Shown here piece by piece: positions 26,946 through 34,856 of a stretch of DNA of 47,162 nucleotides; the first letter of the stretch is position 1, and each line of letters opens with the position of its first letter. Source of the stretch: a virus; the IMG/VR virus record IMGVR_UViG_3300031933_000083, positions 1 through 47,162 of that record, one strand, 5' to 3'. Below the pieces are notes generated by a model that saw only the letters and a list, made by a program, of their open reading frames with translations, searched no databases and was not told the origin of the DNA. The position numbers and the translations under genes were made by a program.

Positions 26946-27489
26946 CCGATAGGTCAGAGAGAATAGTGTCGTAATTCTCCTGTCCAGCTTTTATCATCAC
27001 CTCACTCCACGTTTTCAAATCCTTCATCTCTTCCATCACCCGTGTTATCGTGTTCTGCGTCAAAAGGTCAAAGTGTGGGGATTTGACGTACGCCGTAGGT
27101 TCGAAGCGCTGCTTCATTTCCTGAACCTTTTCTTCAGGTACCCCATGCACGTTGGTGTATTCACCAGTGCAGGTATGGATATCGACCTTATACCCAAACC
27201 GTTCTGCCAGTTCAAGGTAGGGCTCCAGTTCCCAGATCTGAGTGAACGTATTTGAAACTATGACTTTGGGTTCACCATGATAGAGGCTTTTCAAAACCTG
27301 TTGTTGACACCATTGGTGAGCTTCGCGTATCAGTCCTGGACTGAATCGGTACTCACCCGTATGGGGGTGAGTGAAAAAGGTATCAGTCTCGTAATGAGGG
27401 TGTTTGATAACCCCATTGGACATCGCTTTAGCCATAGTGGTTTTACCACTACCTGGGATGCCGCGAATCAGTACAAGTGTTTTTTTCAT
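26932..27489 (-). CDS. P-loop kinase (polynucleotide/nucleoside kinase-like)
   Basis: 185 residues from ATG 27489, preceded by AAAGGAAA. Walker A GIPGSGKT at residues 10-17 and ETDTFF near 33 (phosphate-acceptor Asp) are typical of small zeta-toxin or T4 polynucleotide-kinase-type kinases. A second conserved Asn/Thr-rich strand (VIVSNTFTQIWELEPY) is the substrate-binding region seen in the PNK kinase half. No phosphatase domain. It may repair RNA or DNA 5' ends or phosphorylate nucleosides. It follows the last beta' exon after a G/C-rich hairpin. Confidence 0.85.
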   Translation of the reverse strand: MKKTLVLIRGIPGSGKTTMAKAMSNGVIKHPHYETDTFFTHPHTGEYRFSPGLIREAHQWCQQQVLKSLYHGEPKVIVSNTFTQIWELEPYLELAERFGYKVDIHTCTGEYTNVHGVPEEKVQEMKQRFEPTAYVKSPHFDLLTQNTITRVMEEMKDLKTWSEVMIKAGQENYDTILSDLSAKES

Positions 27490-27544
27490 TGTGATTTCCT
27501 TTTGATCTTGGGGGGCACCCATGCAGGAGCGCCCCCTTCACGTG

Positions 27545-27718
27545 TTAGTCAGCGTTGTCTAGCCAGTTACCTATGGTGGAGATAACCGGTGCGGGCAGTT
27601 TAACATACCCTGACACTTTACGCGGTTTCCTGAGATCCAAAACGTACAGGTGAGGTTTTAACCGATCCAGTCGTTTCAGTGTTTTTAGATCCAGTATAAT
27701 AATACCGTTGAGAGCATC
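27545..27718 (-). CDS. nvRNAP beta' N-terminal subunit, exon 3
   Basis: 57 codons plus stop, beginning GAT GCT CTC (DALNG). After joining to the mini-exon it completes NADFDGD, the metal-binding motif of beta'. It is too short to be found as a gene, and its in-frame ATG lies in the intron's last bases. The C-terminus (STIGNWLDNAD) ends the polypeptide soon after the motif, as expected for a split beta'. Total spliced protein is 472 residues. Confidence 0.88.
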   Translation of the reverse strand, partial: DALNGIIILDLKTLKRLDRLKPHLYVLDLRKPRKVSGYVKLPAPVISTIGNWLDNAD

Positions 27719-28710
27719 CATTGTTTTTTGATTAGGTCGTTACGCTAACCGTGCATCCTAGCACTTACGTTAATCTTTTCAAGTTAACTGGACTATATCT
27801 TCAATTCCTTATCGGAACAGTTCTCCGTTTCGGGTCCACTTAGTACCCTACGTCTTTCGACTAGTCTCTGAACGTTCTTCCTAGCGTGTCTCACGACACT
27901 CCGTAGAAGCTTCGCTGCTGATTGCCTAATTCTAACAGTTTTCAAACATTCACGCTCGCCTTTTCAAGCCACGTTGTAGTCTGTTAGACTCTAAAGGGTT
28001 TCCAGCAATTAGAAGAATTTAATGATAATTTAGTTTTCCGGGTGATCACTTCTTATTTAGAAGGTGGTATTGATCACAGTTCTTCTTCGATCAAGAACCC
28101 CTTAACTATCCCAGGTTTTTTCCTATCGAAGGCGTTATACTGAACAGTTCTTACAGGAACATCTATCTTTTCAGATAATTCCTTAGCGGAATTTGCCTGT
28201 ATAACCTCACCGGTAATAGTGTTGGTCGCTTTGACCTTTTTGGATTTCAGGAGTTTTTCTGGAAGTGTATTATGGCTGGGTTTTTTCAACCCAGTAGAGT
28301 ATGCATGTTTTATATTCTCACTCCTCGTCACCCATTCTAAATTGTTTGGGTCGTTATCAACTTTTATACCGTTCTTATGGTTGGGTTCTAACTTTAAGTG
28401 TTTTTTATCGACCGGTATATCAACAAAAGCCTCTGCCACTAGTCTGTGGACTCCAATTCTTTTCTGTTTCCCTGTATTTGCATCAGTGACAGAGACCCAG
28501 TTATAACCCTCATTGCCTTCCATTAGTTTAAGATCTTTGACTTTATGGTCCCATATCCTTCTGACTCTACCGTCATTGGAAACTTCTATACCTCTGTATT
28601 TTGGTAGTTTTCTCCATTCTGTCATTACAGACACCTCATTTTCTCATATGTAAGAAAGATATACCACTACCTTCCTTTTTTTAACTAAATTATCGCGACG
28701 GCAATGCTCT
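27719..28710 (-). ncRNA. Group I intron B in beta' gene (992 nt)
   Basis: The first 14 bases (28710-28697, AGAGCATTGCCGTC) match the ligated exons. GCCGUC pairs with the 5' exon end GACGGU including the U-G at the splice site (P1), and AGAGCAUU pairs along 8 bases with the 3' exon GAUGCUCU (P10, one G-U). The core after the ORF holds AATTGCTGGAAA, AATCAGCAGCGAAG, TTCAGAGACTA and GAAGATATAGTCC, the P, Q, R and S segments of group IA-type introns. The intron ends in G. The encoded HNH endonuclease lies between P1 and the core. Confidence 0.93.
28074..28625 (-). CDS. Intron-encoded HNH homing endonuclease (NUMOD4-HNH-NUMOD1)
   Basis: 183 residues from ATG 28625 with GAGG upstream. NUMOD4-like start (EWRKLPKYRGIEVSNDGRVRR), HNH core PNHKNGIKVDNDPNNLEW followed by SENIKHAY, and a C-terminal NUMOD1-like helix-turn-helix (VIQANSAKELSEKIDVPVR). 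It is encoded within intron B. It probably cleaves beta' alleles lacking the intron near the FDG codons. Confidence 0.93.
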   Translation of the reverse strand: MTEWRKLPKYRGIEVSNDGRVRRIWDHKVKDLKLMEGNEGYNWVSVTDANTGKQKRIGVHRLVAEAFVDIPVDKKHLKLEPNHKNGIKVDNDPNNLEWVTRSENIKHAYSTGLKKPSHNTLPEKLLKSKKVKATNTITGEVIQANSAKELSEKIDVPVRTVQYNAFDRKKPGIVKGFLIEEEL

Positions 28711-28719
28711 ACCGTCAAA
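28711..28719 (-). CDS. nvRNAP beta' N-terminal subunit, 9-nt exon 2 (Phe-Asp-Gly)
   Basis: TTT GAC GGT between the two introns. Without it the spliced product would read NAD-DALNG; with it NAD-FDG-DALNG, the invariant beta' motif whose Asp residues bind the catalytic magnesium. Its last six bases pair with the internal guide of intron B, and intron A ends in G directly before it. Only one in-frame, motif-restoring solution is apparent. Confidence 0.88.
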
Positions 28720-29100
28720 CCCAATGTCCAGGTCAGTCGCTACACTGACCCCGGTGTGCTAAGACACCCGCCCACGGCTTTCCCGTGGGGGCAGACTATA
28801 TCATCTTCTCACTTACTTAAATGAGAAGTCCCCTGTTTCGGAACCGCTGGTCCCTACTCCGCGCTACCGGATAGTCGTTGAACGTTCTTCCTAGCGTATC
28901 TCCCGACACTCCGTAGAAGCTTCGCTGCTGATTACCTAATTCTAACAATTTTCAAACATTCACGCCCACTTTTTCAAGTCACGTTGTAGTTTGTTAGACT
29001 CTAAAGGATTTCCAGCAATTAAAGGGAAACTACTCTACGATCGCTCGTAGAGAGGACCTTATCTTTAATGTATTCAAAGTTTTTGTTACATTAAAGGTTG
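28720..29100 (-). ncRNA. Group I intron A in beta' gene (381 nt, no ORF)
   Basis: Compact intron after exon 1 codon GAT. The core contains AATTGCTGGAAA, AATCAGCAGCGAAG, TTCAACGACTA and GAAGATGATATAGTC. A perfect 8-bp hairpin with GCGA loop (29033-29052) and a perfect 10-bp pairing (29087-29096 with 29063-29072) lie near its 5' end. P1 is shorter than in intron B: GAU with GUC plus the 10-bp extension; P10 could be UUUG with UAAG. About 150 nt of the core are nearly identical to intron B, with one compensatory base-pair change. The 5' site is set by the protein motif. Confidence 0.87.
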
Positions 29101-30336
29101 ATCAGCATTGAGTGAGCTCAAAACCAGTACACTCAAACCGACTGTATTATCACCCGGATCTGTTTTCACTCGCGTAATCCGCAACCGCTGTGCAGAACCG
29201 CGCACCAATGACGGATTACGTTGGAACATGCACGGTATGGAGTTCTCGGGACCTTCGTTAATCAATTCTTGAAAAAGTTCATCCAACAGAGGATGGTATT
29301 TCAATGTGTGTTCACGCAGGAACTTGATAGACTCGTTGGGTGTGTATCCTCGAGCCAGTAATTTACTCGTAAGATGGGTTTCCAACACCATCACTGACAT
29401 TGACCACGGCATATGAAGTTCATCATAGACGTGATTCTCTGAAAGTGATGAGATCACCGAACGGAATGAGAAGTGTAGTCTGGAACCAAAGACGTGCTTT
29501 CGGAACCATCCGTATTTACTACCCAACTGTTTACTGGCAAAGTCTTGGTAGTAGTTGGCTAACTTCACGATAGCCTTTACTGAATGAGACTCCTTCTTAG
29601 TCAAGCTGACTGGGGTGATGGAATTCTCGATGGACGAGATCGTACGGATGGCATCAATCGCAGGTGTCATGCTTGTGTCTGCATACATCCCAGTGGAGGT
29701 GGATTCTGTAATGAATGCCAACTTACTTGGGATCGGTATATACCGCGTGAAGATCGCTTCACGGTACCGTTGAATGAACGCCCAGAAAAGGTCTTTGTCT
29801 TTGTTACTGTTTTGGACGATGTTATTCTCAAACAACAACTTCATGATACTATCAAAGTTGTCATAGAAGTTATTCAACCCACGGGGGACGCCCAACTTCT
29901 TCAGTTGCTGGATTTTAGGTGGGTAGGGGTCTGTAGGGACCTTGTAGTGAGGATTACAGATCCACTCAATGACATTATGTCCGTTGAATGAAAACCGCTT
30001 AGAGAATATAATCCAAGCGTCTGGGTTGATCAAGGTTTTAACCCCTTCTGGCGCTGCTATCCAGAGGGCGGATTCCAAGGGTCGTTCTGTCACAGAGACA
30101 CAGAACGTATTGCAGTTAGGACATTTAATCCCAACATTATACTCACCTGTCACCTTCCCACAATCGCAAGAAGGTAAGACGTCTAACGAGTCCCCTTCAT
30201 AACGCGTCATGATCAGGTTGTTGAGCTTTTCCTTTTCCTCCTGGGAGTTTACATTGAAGTGATTCACAATGATGGATTCTGACGCCATCGAATGGAATAA
30301 CTCTTCTTGATTTATCAGAATGCGACTTACGCCCAT
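29101..30336 (-). CDS. nvRNAP beta' N-terminal subunit, exon 1
   Basis: 412 codons. The zinc ribbon Cys57-x-Cys59-x12-Cys72-x2-Cys75 has the same spacing as the beta' zinc site of E. coli. FGSRLHFSFRSVIS (near 286-299) corresponds to the GKRVDYSGRSVI region, and CMFQRNPSLVRGSAQRLRI to the NRAPTLHRLGIQ segment. The exon ends VLSSLNAD, where beta' continues FDGD. Unspliced translation stops four codons into the intron. It follows ChmA, as gp55 follows gp54 in phiKZ. A terminator lies between ChmA and this gene, so it may have its own promoter, which I could not identify. Confidence 0.92.
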
Positions 30337-30371
30337 TACTAAACTCCTGCGGGTTTTTACTACAATAACGG

Positions 30372-30403
30372 CAAAGAAAAAAGGGGACCTAAGTCCCCTT
30401 TCT
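30372..30403 (-). terminator. Rho-independent terminator after ChmA
   Basis: Minus strand AAAGGGGACTT, AGGTCCCCTTTTTT; stem of six G-C rich pairs plus T run. Directly after the ChmA stop. Confidence 0.85.
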
Positions 30404-30423
30404 CTATAACGCTATCCGACTAC

Positions 30424-32319
30424 TTAGCGGTTAGTACCCCAGGTACGACCGACGTGAGTAGGATTAACGAAACGCTGACCACCGTACTGCGGCTGGTTGT
30501 AGCTGAACGCTGTACCCAACTGCTGACCGTGAACGGCGTACTGTGCAGCATTGCCCTGACCACGTACGTGCTGAGCACCGAAGGTTTCAACCAGGTTACC
30601 CGGACGAACCACCAGACCAGCACGCTCACAAGCCTGAGACAGTGCAATGATGAAGTTGGGGTTAAAGGTGATGCGACGTGCAAAGCCTTTTACTTCCATC
30701 TTACCACTGTAGAGAGCCTTCATGATATTACGACGACGCTCCATGCGCATTTCCAGCGGGATCTCGCTCTGGGTGAAAGTGTTTTCCCACTCTTCAACCA
30801 TTGCTGGGTTGGATTTGCCCACCAGGTTCAGAACCGCCAGGTAATCCAGATCACGCAGGTCACGACGCTCACCGTGCTCATCGACGTAGTAACCCAGGTG
30901 GATGCGGTTACCGTCATCGTAGCAGATCGGTTCGTTTTCGAAGAACTGTTTGAACGCATTGTTAGTCAGGTTGTTGGCTGCCTGGATCAGGGAACCGTAC
31001 GCAGTGGCATCACCGTTCGCAGCGGCGATGAAGATTTGGTGAATCCAGGAGAGTTCACCCATCTCTTCGATATCCATGCTGTAGATCAGACTGTCGTTGA
31101 TCGTAGCGGATACCAGCTGCTGCAGCTGCTGAAGACCGAAAGCATCGGACTTGGTATCGATGCGTTCCGGTTTCTGGTTCGGGTCACCGGTCAGGTTGAT
31201 TTCGTAACCAACTGCGCCGATATCCCGCATGTCAACACCGTCAATGTAGCGCGGTTTGTACACACCGGCCCATGCCATGTTCTTGGCCAACAGCGCACTG
31301 GTGTGCAGCGCCAGCAGCTGAAGTTCCAGGGTTTCGGCATCGATATCCGATTCAGCGCGGGTGATCACAAAGCGTGGGTAGTAGCTCTGGGTCATCTGCG
31401 GCTGACCGTAAGCGGCCTGACCGGGCTTCTGGAAGACCAGGTCAACGTAACCGTTCACTTCAGTCATGTCGCGCTGTTGCTGAAGACCAATGGTATTGTT
31501 GGCCTGTACAGAACCGCGCAGACTGATCTTAACATCAGAACGAATCGGCAGACCCACGGAGTTGTGGATCGGTTCACCGGAGAAGTCCAGATGTGCAGTC
31601 AGCATGTCGTTCTGACCGATAGAGGACACGGAGAACGGCTCTTCCTGCACGCCCAGGTTGGCGTCCATGATGGTGTAGGTCGCATTGACTGCATTGTACG
31701 CAATCTTACGGATTGCTACGTCATCGGTAGCTTTCAGCTCGTCCGGCAATACCAGACCACCGGCGTCGAAGATTTCCAGACCGTTGATCCCGTAATGCTC
31801 ATTGATCAGGATCTGGATCTGCTCCCAGAAGCTATCCTGGTTGTAGATATCGGCAGTGACGATCTCCACTTCGCACTGCTGACCAGACAGTGAAACGTAC
31901 TGGTTGTTCAGCTTGGAACCTGAGCCTTCCACCACCAAAGTGTAGACCGTGACTTTGTCACGTTCCTGGTAGCACACCAGGATAGAAGAGAAGGCAACCG
32001 GCGCACGGTTGTTATCCAGGACCAGGAGCTGGAACGCATCCCGGTGGTTCTTCGACATATTGGCGTCGAAGGTTTCATTGAGTGCGACGAGGAATGCCTG
32101 GACATTCTCGGCGCTGGAGGCGCGAGACATGGGACGACCATGACGTGTGTTCACATCCATGATGCTACCACGCTTACGGGTCTGGCCCTGCTGGGTAGTC
32201 TGGTGCATGTTCTGCTGACTCTGTTGCTGGTTTTGGGCATTGCGCTGCTCTTCGACCTTAATACCGGCCTGCTGAAGTGCGGAGCTCATTGGACCCTGAT
32301 TACCTTTCTTTACTGACAT
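30424..32319 (-). CDS. chmA: Chimallin, phage nucleus shell protein
   Basis: 631 residues, the size I recall for chimallin of 201phi2-1 and relatives. Residues 1-65 are Gln-, Asn- and Ser-rich and disordered, a folded body follows, and the C-terminus (GQGNAAQYAVHGQQLG...YNQPQYGGQRFVN) is again flexible. ChmA forms the single-layer proteinaceous lattice that encloses replicating DNA and excludes host nucleases. Codon use is clearly more biased than in surrounding genes, as for an abundant protein. Two early-type promoters lie upstream and a terminator follows. Placement just before beta'N fits phiKZ gp54/gp55. Confidence 0.92.
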   Translation of the reverse strand: MSVKKGNQGPMSSALQQAGIKVEEQRNAQNQQQSQQNMHQTTQQGQTRKRGSIMDVNTRHGRPMSRASSAENVQAFLVALNETFDANMSKNHRDAFQLLVLDNNRAPVAFSSILVCYQERDKVTVYTLVVEGSGSKLNNQYVSLSGQQCEVEIVTADIYNQDSFWEQIQILINEHYGINGLEIFDAGGLVLPDELKATDDVAIRKIAYNAVNATYTIMDANLGVQEEPFSVSSIGQNDMLTAHLDFSGEPIHNSVGLPIRSDVKISLRGSVQANNTIGLQQQRDMTEVNGYVDLVFQKPGQAAYGQPQMTQSYYPRFVITRAESDIDAETLELQLLALHTSALLAKNMAWAGVYKPRYIDGVDMRDIGAVGYEINLTGDPNQKPERIDTKSDAFGLQQLQQLVSATINDSLIYSMDIEEMGELSWIHQIFIAAANGDATAYGSLIQAANNLTNNAFKQFFENEPICYDDGNRIHLGYYVDEHGERRDLRDLDYLAVLNLVGKSNPAMVEEWENTFTQSEIPLEMRMERRRNIMKALYSGKMEVKGFARRITFNPNFIIALSQACERAGLVVRPGNLVETFGAQHVRGQGNAAQYAVHGQQLGTAFSYNQPQYGGQRFVNPTHVGRTWGTNR

Positions 32320-32336
32320 ATGTCTACTTCCCTTTT

Positions 32337-32579
32337 CTATAGGTTACGTTTGCGCAAACGGACTCCATCGTTGATAGAATCCAAATTAATAATATAGACT
32401 TGAAATAATTTTAATTGAGGTACTTCAGGTCTATGTTCGCCTAACCACCTTTCGGCAGCCAGGTCGTGAAGGTTTCTTCTATACCATAATACTTCCAGTA
32501 AGAAATTACTGTTTGTCTTTACGGTGACCTTCAGCTGAACACGATAAGAAAAGTTCGCTTGTGCAGGATCGCTGCTACT
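32337..32579 (-). pseudogene. Start-less open frame in the ChmA leader
   Basis: An open frame of 80 codons between in-frame stops at 32580-32582 and 32337-32339, with no ATG, GTG or TTG near its beginning (first NTG is CTG around 32535). The translation looks protein-like: YRVQLKVTVKTNSNF, LWYRRNLHDLAAERW, FQVYIINLDSINDG. The promoter-proximal motif of ChmA overlaps its 3' part. It could be a gene with a rare start, a frame-disrupted small gene, or chance. No ribosome site is visible. Confidence 0.35.
32385..32410 (-). promoter_or_regulatory. Early-promoter-like motif, proximal to ChmA
   Basis: Minus strand AAAATTATTTCAAGTCTATA then TTATTAATT, about 66 nt before the ChmA ATG. Confidence 0.65.
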
Positions 32580-32581
32580 TT

Positions 32582-32606
32582 AGTAATATATACTTGAAAG
32601 TTTTTT
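32582..32606 (-). promoter_or_regulatory. Early-promoter-like motif, distal to ChmA
   Basis: Minus strand AAAAAACTTTCAAGTATATA then TTACTAAAG, about 263 nt before the ChmA ATG. Together with the proximal copy it gives ChmA a double early promoter and a leader of about 200 nt between them. Confidence 0.65.
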
Positions 32607-32673
32607 GCTTGAAAGCATTGCGATTCTATGAGTCTATCTATTTTTTTAGTTTTCTACCCATCGGAGTAGAGTC

Positions 32674-33768
32674 ATGTACAGTCTTTTTAACGACCCTTTG
32701 TCGATCAAGCGGGGAGGGTTACGGTTTCCTGATTACGACTACGTTTACCGTGGGTTGCGTCGAAACCTTGACACTGTACTTAAGTATTGTCGGACCAATC
32801 CCAGCAGTGTGTCAAGCGACCACTTTATTGTGAAGCTGATAGAGTCCGTTTCTGTATCATCACACTTACCTGTAGCTATTTACAGAGACCGTGTTGAGGA
32901 CATTGCAGAAGACTTAAGTATGAGTCTAAAGTTGACGTCCCCATTGAGTTTGGGTCGGGTTTTTGAACCTGGTGTTTTTTACGGTCCTGGTTCGGATGAA
33001 ATACTGATCAGCCATTCCCAGAACTATTCCGACAGTTACCTAGAAGGTGATTGGGAAAACTTTCAACCTATCACGTTCTTAATGCACCCTAAAAGCGATC
33101 TTGGGTTTGACGTACCTCGAGGGGAACAAAATAACCTGGAGACAGGGCACTCGGTCATTGCCATTGACATACCTTTATTGATGTGTCAGTATCGCATGTG
33201 GCGACAGCGGGAACGACGCTTAAATCCGGACGATCAAAAAACGGTCATGCAATTTGTGAGTATGTACGTTCTCCCCAATATGTTGGAAAGTCAATTTCAC
33301 TTAGCACTCTTCAACCGTTTACACCGTCGCTTAAACGGCTTTCCTGGGACAGAGAGTGGGTTGCGTAAACCTTACTATCTCAATGACCTGTATGAGCGAC
33401 TTGACCGTAATTTGGATGCGATGTTGGTCAACTATAGGAAACTTCGCTACGATTACGATCAAGTTCTGGAAGCAATTGCATTGGGTGACGACACCTCATT
33501 GAGGGATATCATCAAACTCCCTCCGATGCCTCACACGCGACAGGTGACATGGGTCCTCACCTTAGCACGACTTCCTGTCATGGAGTTTTTAGCTAAGATT
33601 TCAGCTGACACCCCGAAGACCATTAACCGGACACTGGATAGTAAAATAAAACGGTCTTTCCAAAACCTTTTATCTAACCGCTCTATGTACAGTGTGTTGG
33701 GTCGCCACGGGCAGGACGAAGTTGTGCTCCGTTTATCACAAGCGGTTGAACTTATCCTAAATAAATAA
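32674..33768 (+). CDS. Probable virion/baseplate protein, 364 aa
   Basis: Mixed alpha/beta protein with a helical C-terminal half. It lies 14 nt upstream of the PAAR gene, which suggests a tail or baseplate component assembled with the spike. Divergent from ChmA across a 354-nt intergenic region. No domain recognised. Confidence 0.7.
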   Translation: MYSLFNDPLSIKRGGLRFPDYDYVYRGLRRNLDTVLKYCRTNPSSVSSDHFIVKLIESVSVSSHLPVAIYRDRVEDIAEDLSMSLKLTSPLSLGRVFEPGVFYGPGSDEILISHSQNYSDSYLEGDWENFQPITFLMHPKSDLGFDVPRGEQNNLETGHSVIAIDIPLLMCQYRMWRQRERRLNPDDQKTVMQFVSMYVLPNMLESQFHLALFNRLHRRLNGFPGTESGLRKPYYLNDLYERLDRNLDAMLVNYRKLRYDYDQVLEAIALGDDTSLRDIIKLPPMPHTRQVTWVLTLARLPVMEFLAKISADTPKTINRTLDSKIKRSFQNLLSNRSMYSVLGRHGQDEVVLRLSQAVELILNK

Positions 33769-33781
33769 AGGGGTATACGCT

Positions 33782-34051
33782 ATGTCGTTCGGTATAGCTG
33801 TTGTGGGGAAAGATTCGGCAGGGGGTTCCCAACTAGGTGGGGGTCAAAACAGCTGGCTTGTTGAGGGTGCTATCATCGTACTCAAAGGTGATCCCGTTAA
33901 AGGTCACGGCAAGTCCCCACATGCAAGTCCCTCGATGTCAGAAGGGAGTAACTGGTTTACGATAGACGGGGTCCCTGTTTGTCGAGAAGGTCACTCGGCC
34001 TCGTGCGGACACACCTCTACGGGACGTGGGTGGTTTACGTTACCTGATTGA
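33782..34051 (+). CDS. PAAR-domain tail spike tip protein
   Basis: 89 residues. VVGKDSAGG near the start, then GDPVKGHGKSPHASPSMSEGS and VCREGHSASCGH supply the Gly-rich turns and the His/Cys zinc ligands of PAAR proteins. These sharpen the tip of contractile-tail and T6SS spikes. The size is that of a PAAR domain alone, without an effector extension. The start follows the stop of the upstream gene by 13 nt; a hairpin terminator follows about 90 nt later. Confidence 0.9.
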   Translation: MSFGIAVVGKDSAGGSQLGGGQNSWLVEGAIIVLKGDPVKGHGKSPHASPSMSEGSNWFTIDGVPVCREGHSASCGHTSTGRGWFTLPD

Positions 34052-34142
34052 GTAAAAGCTTACAGTAGTGGCGTTATTTGATGAGTGTTCGACACTCTAG
34101 GGTTGCTGAAATGTCATTCAGTCAATCTGTCTCGCCAATACT

Positions 34143-34170
34143 TAAGGGGTCATTTGACCCCTATTTTTAT
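34143..34170 (+). terminator. Rho-independent terminator
   Basis: AGGGGTCA, loop TT, TGACCCCT then ATTTTTAT; ends the PAAR unit. Confidence 0.85.
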
Positions 34171-34188
34171 TTCGTTATACATTAATTT
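34171..34188 (+). promoter_or_regulatory. Possible early-type promoter, plus strand
   Basis: TTCGTTATACATTAATTT resembles the minus-strand motif (TTCAAGTATATATTA) with mismatches. It is just upstream of the gene starting at 34203 and just after a terminator. Weak. Confidence 0.35.
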
Positions 34189-34202
34189 AAGAGGGGTAAC
34201 CC

Positions 34203-34808
34203 GTGAGTAAGAATATACGCGAGCTTTTCCAGCTTGCCCTTGAGTCGATCGACACTAACACTACACAAGAAATTGAATACGTCTTCTTCATCAAACTGGA
34301 TACAAACGCGTTAACTATCCTTGAAGAGAACGCGTACCATACGGAAGAACAGGAACAATGGGAACACCATGTCTCACGCCCTGATGGTAAGAAGGTAACC
34401 GTTCGTGTTAGAGCGGTGGATGATAAGAAGTACATTCTGTGTAGTAAACTCAATCTACCCAATGAGTTGGGTAAGCAAGAAGTGGAATTACCTACAACCA
34501 AAGAGATGTTTGAACACTTTAAAGTCTTTTCCAACACCGGGACTCGCAAGAAACGATTTAAGCTTAAGGCCGAGGGTGGTTTGGTGTGGGAAGTGGATGT
34601 ATACGTTGATCGTTACGGGTCTTTACATCCCTGGGCTAAGGTGGATTTGGAAGTCCCTAATAAAGAAACCCCTATCCCACCGTTCCCCTTTGATTTCGAC
34701 CGTTCTGAAGCTATCCTCACCCAACCTAAGAAGCGGTCTAAAGAAGAAATGGATAAAGTAGACGCACTCTTTAATGAGTATAACTTATCCGCGTATCACT
34801 GCGCATAA
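34203..34808 (+). CDS. CYTH-like (triphosphate tunnel) domain protein
   Basis: 201 residues from GTG 34203 with AGAGGGG upstream. EIEYVFFIKLD near residue 23 looks like the CYTH ExExK start, and LVWEVDVYVDRYGSLHPWAKVDLEVP (about 127-152) like the W-VDVF...L-AEVELE strand pair of CYTH proteins (thiamine triphosphatase, class IV adenylyl cyclase, polyphosphatase). In phages such a protein could hydrolyse triphosphates; the substrate is unknown. It lies alone between terminators. Confidence 0.6.
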   Translation: MSKNIRELFQLALESIDTNTTQEIEYVFFIKLDTNALTILEENAYHTEEQEQWEHHVSRPDGKKVTVRVRAVDDKKYILCSKLNLPNELGKQEVELPTTKEMFEHFKVFSNTGTRKKRFKLKAEGGLVWEVDVYVDRYGSLHPWAKVDLEVPNKETPIPPFPFDFDRSEAILTQPKKRSKEEMDKVDALFNEYNLSAYHCA

Positions 34809-34813
34809 AACCA

Positions 34814-34841
34814 GAGAGTCTAGCCCTAGGGCTAGACTCTC
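34814..34841. terminator. Bidirectional terminator-like hairpin
   Basis: GAGAGTCTAGCCC and GGGCTAGACTCTC form a perfect palindromic stem (13 bp) between converging genes ending at 34808 and 34857. No strong T run. Confidence 0.7.
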
Positions 34842-34856
34842 CACTATACCGTCAGA

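Noticed and set aside
27866-29021. Two similar blocks at 27866-28013 and 28875-29021 as a direct repeat or CRISPR unit
   Set aside because: They are the cores of two related group I introns; no short repeat-spacer pattern exists.
28711-29100. beta' exon 1 as a gene truncated by a real stop at 29086
   Set aside because: Group I core segments follow at once and the missing FDG and D codons are found downstream, so splicing explains the stop better than truncation.
30454-31893. Long plus-strand open frame of 479 codons opposite ChmA
   Set aside because: It is antisense to ChmA, whose codon bias (third-position G/C rich) leaves the opposite frame open. No ribosome site or sensible composition.
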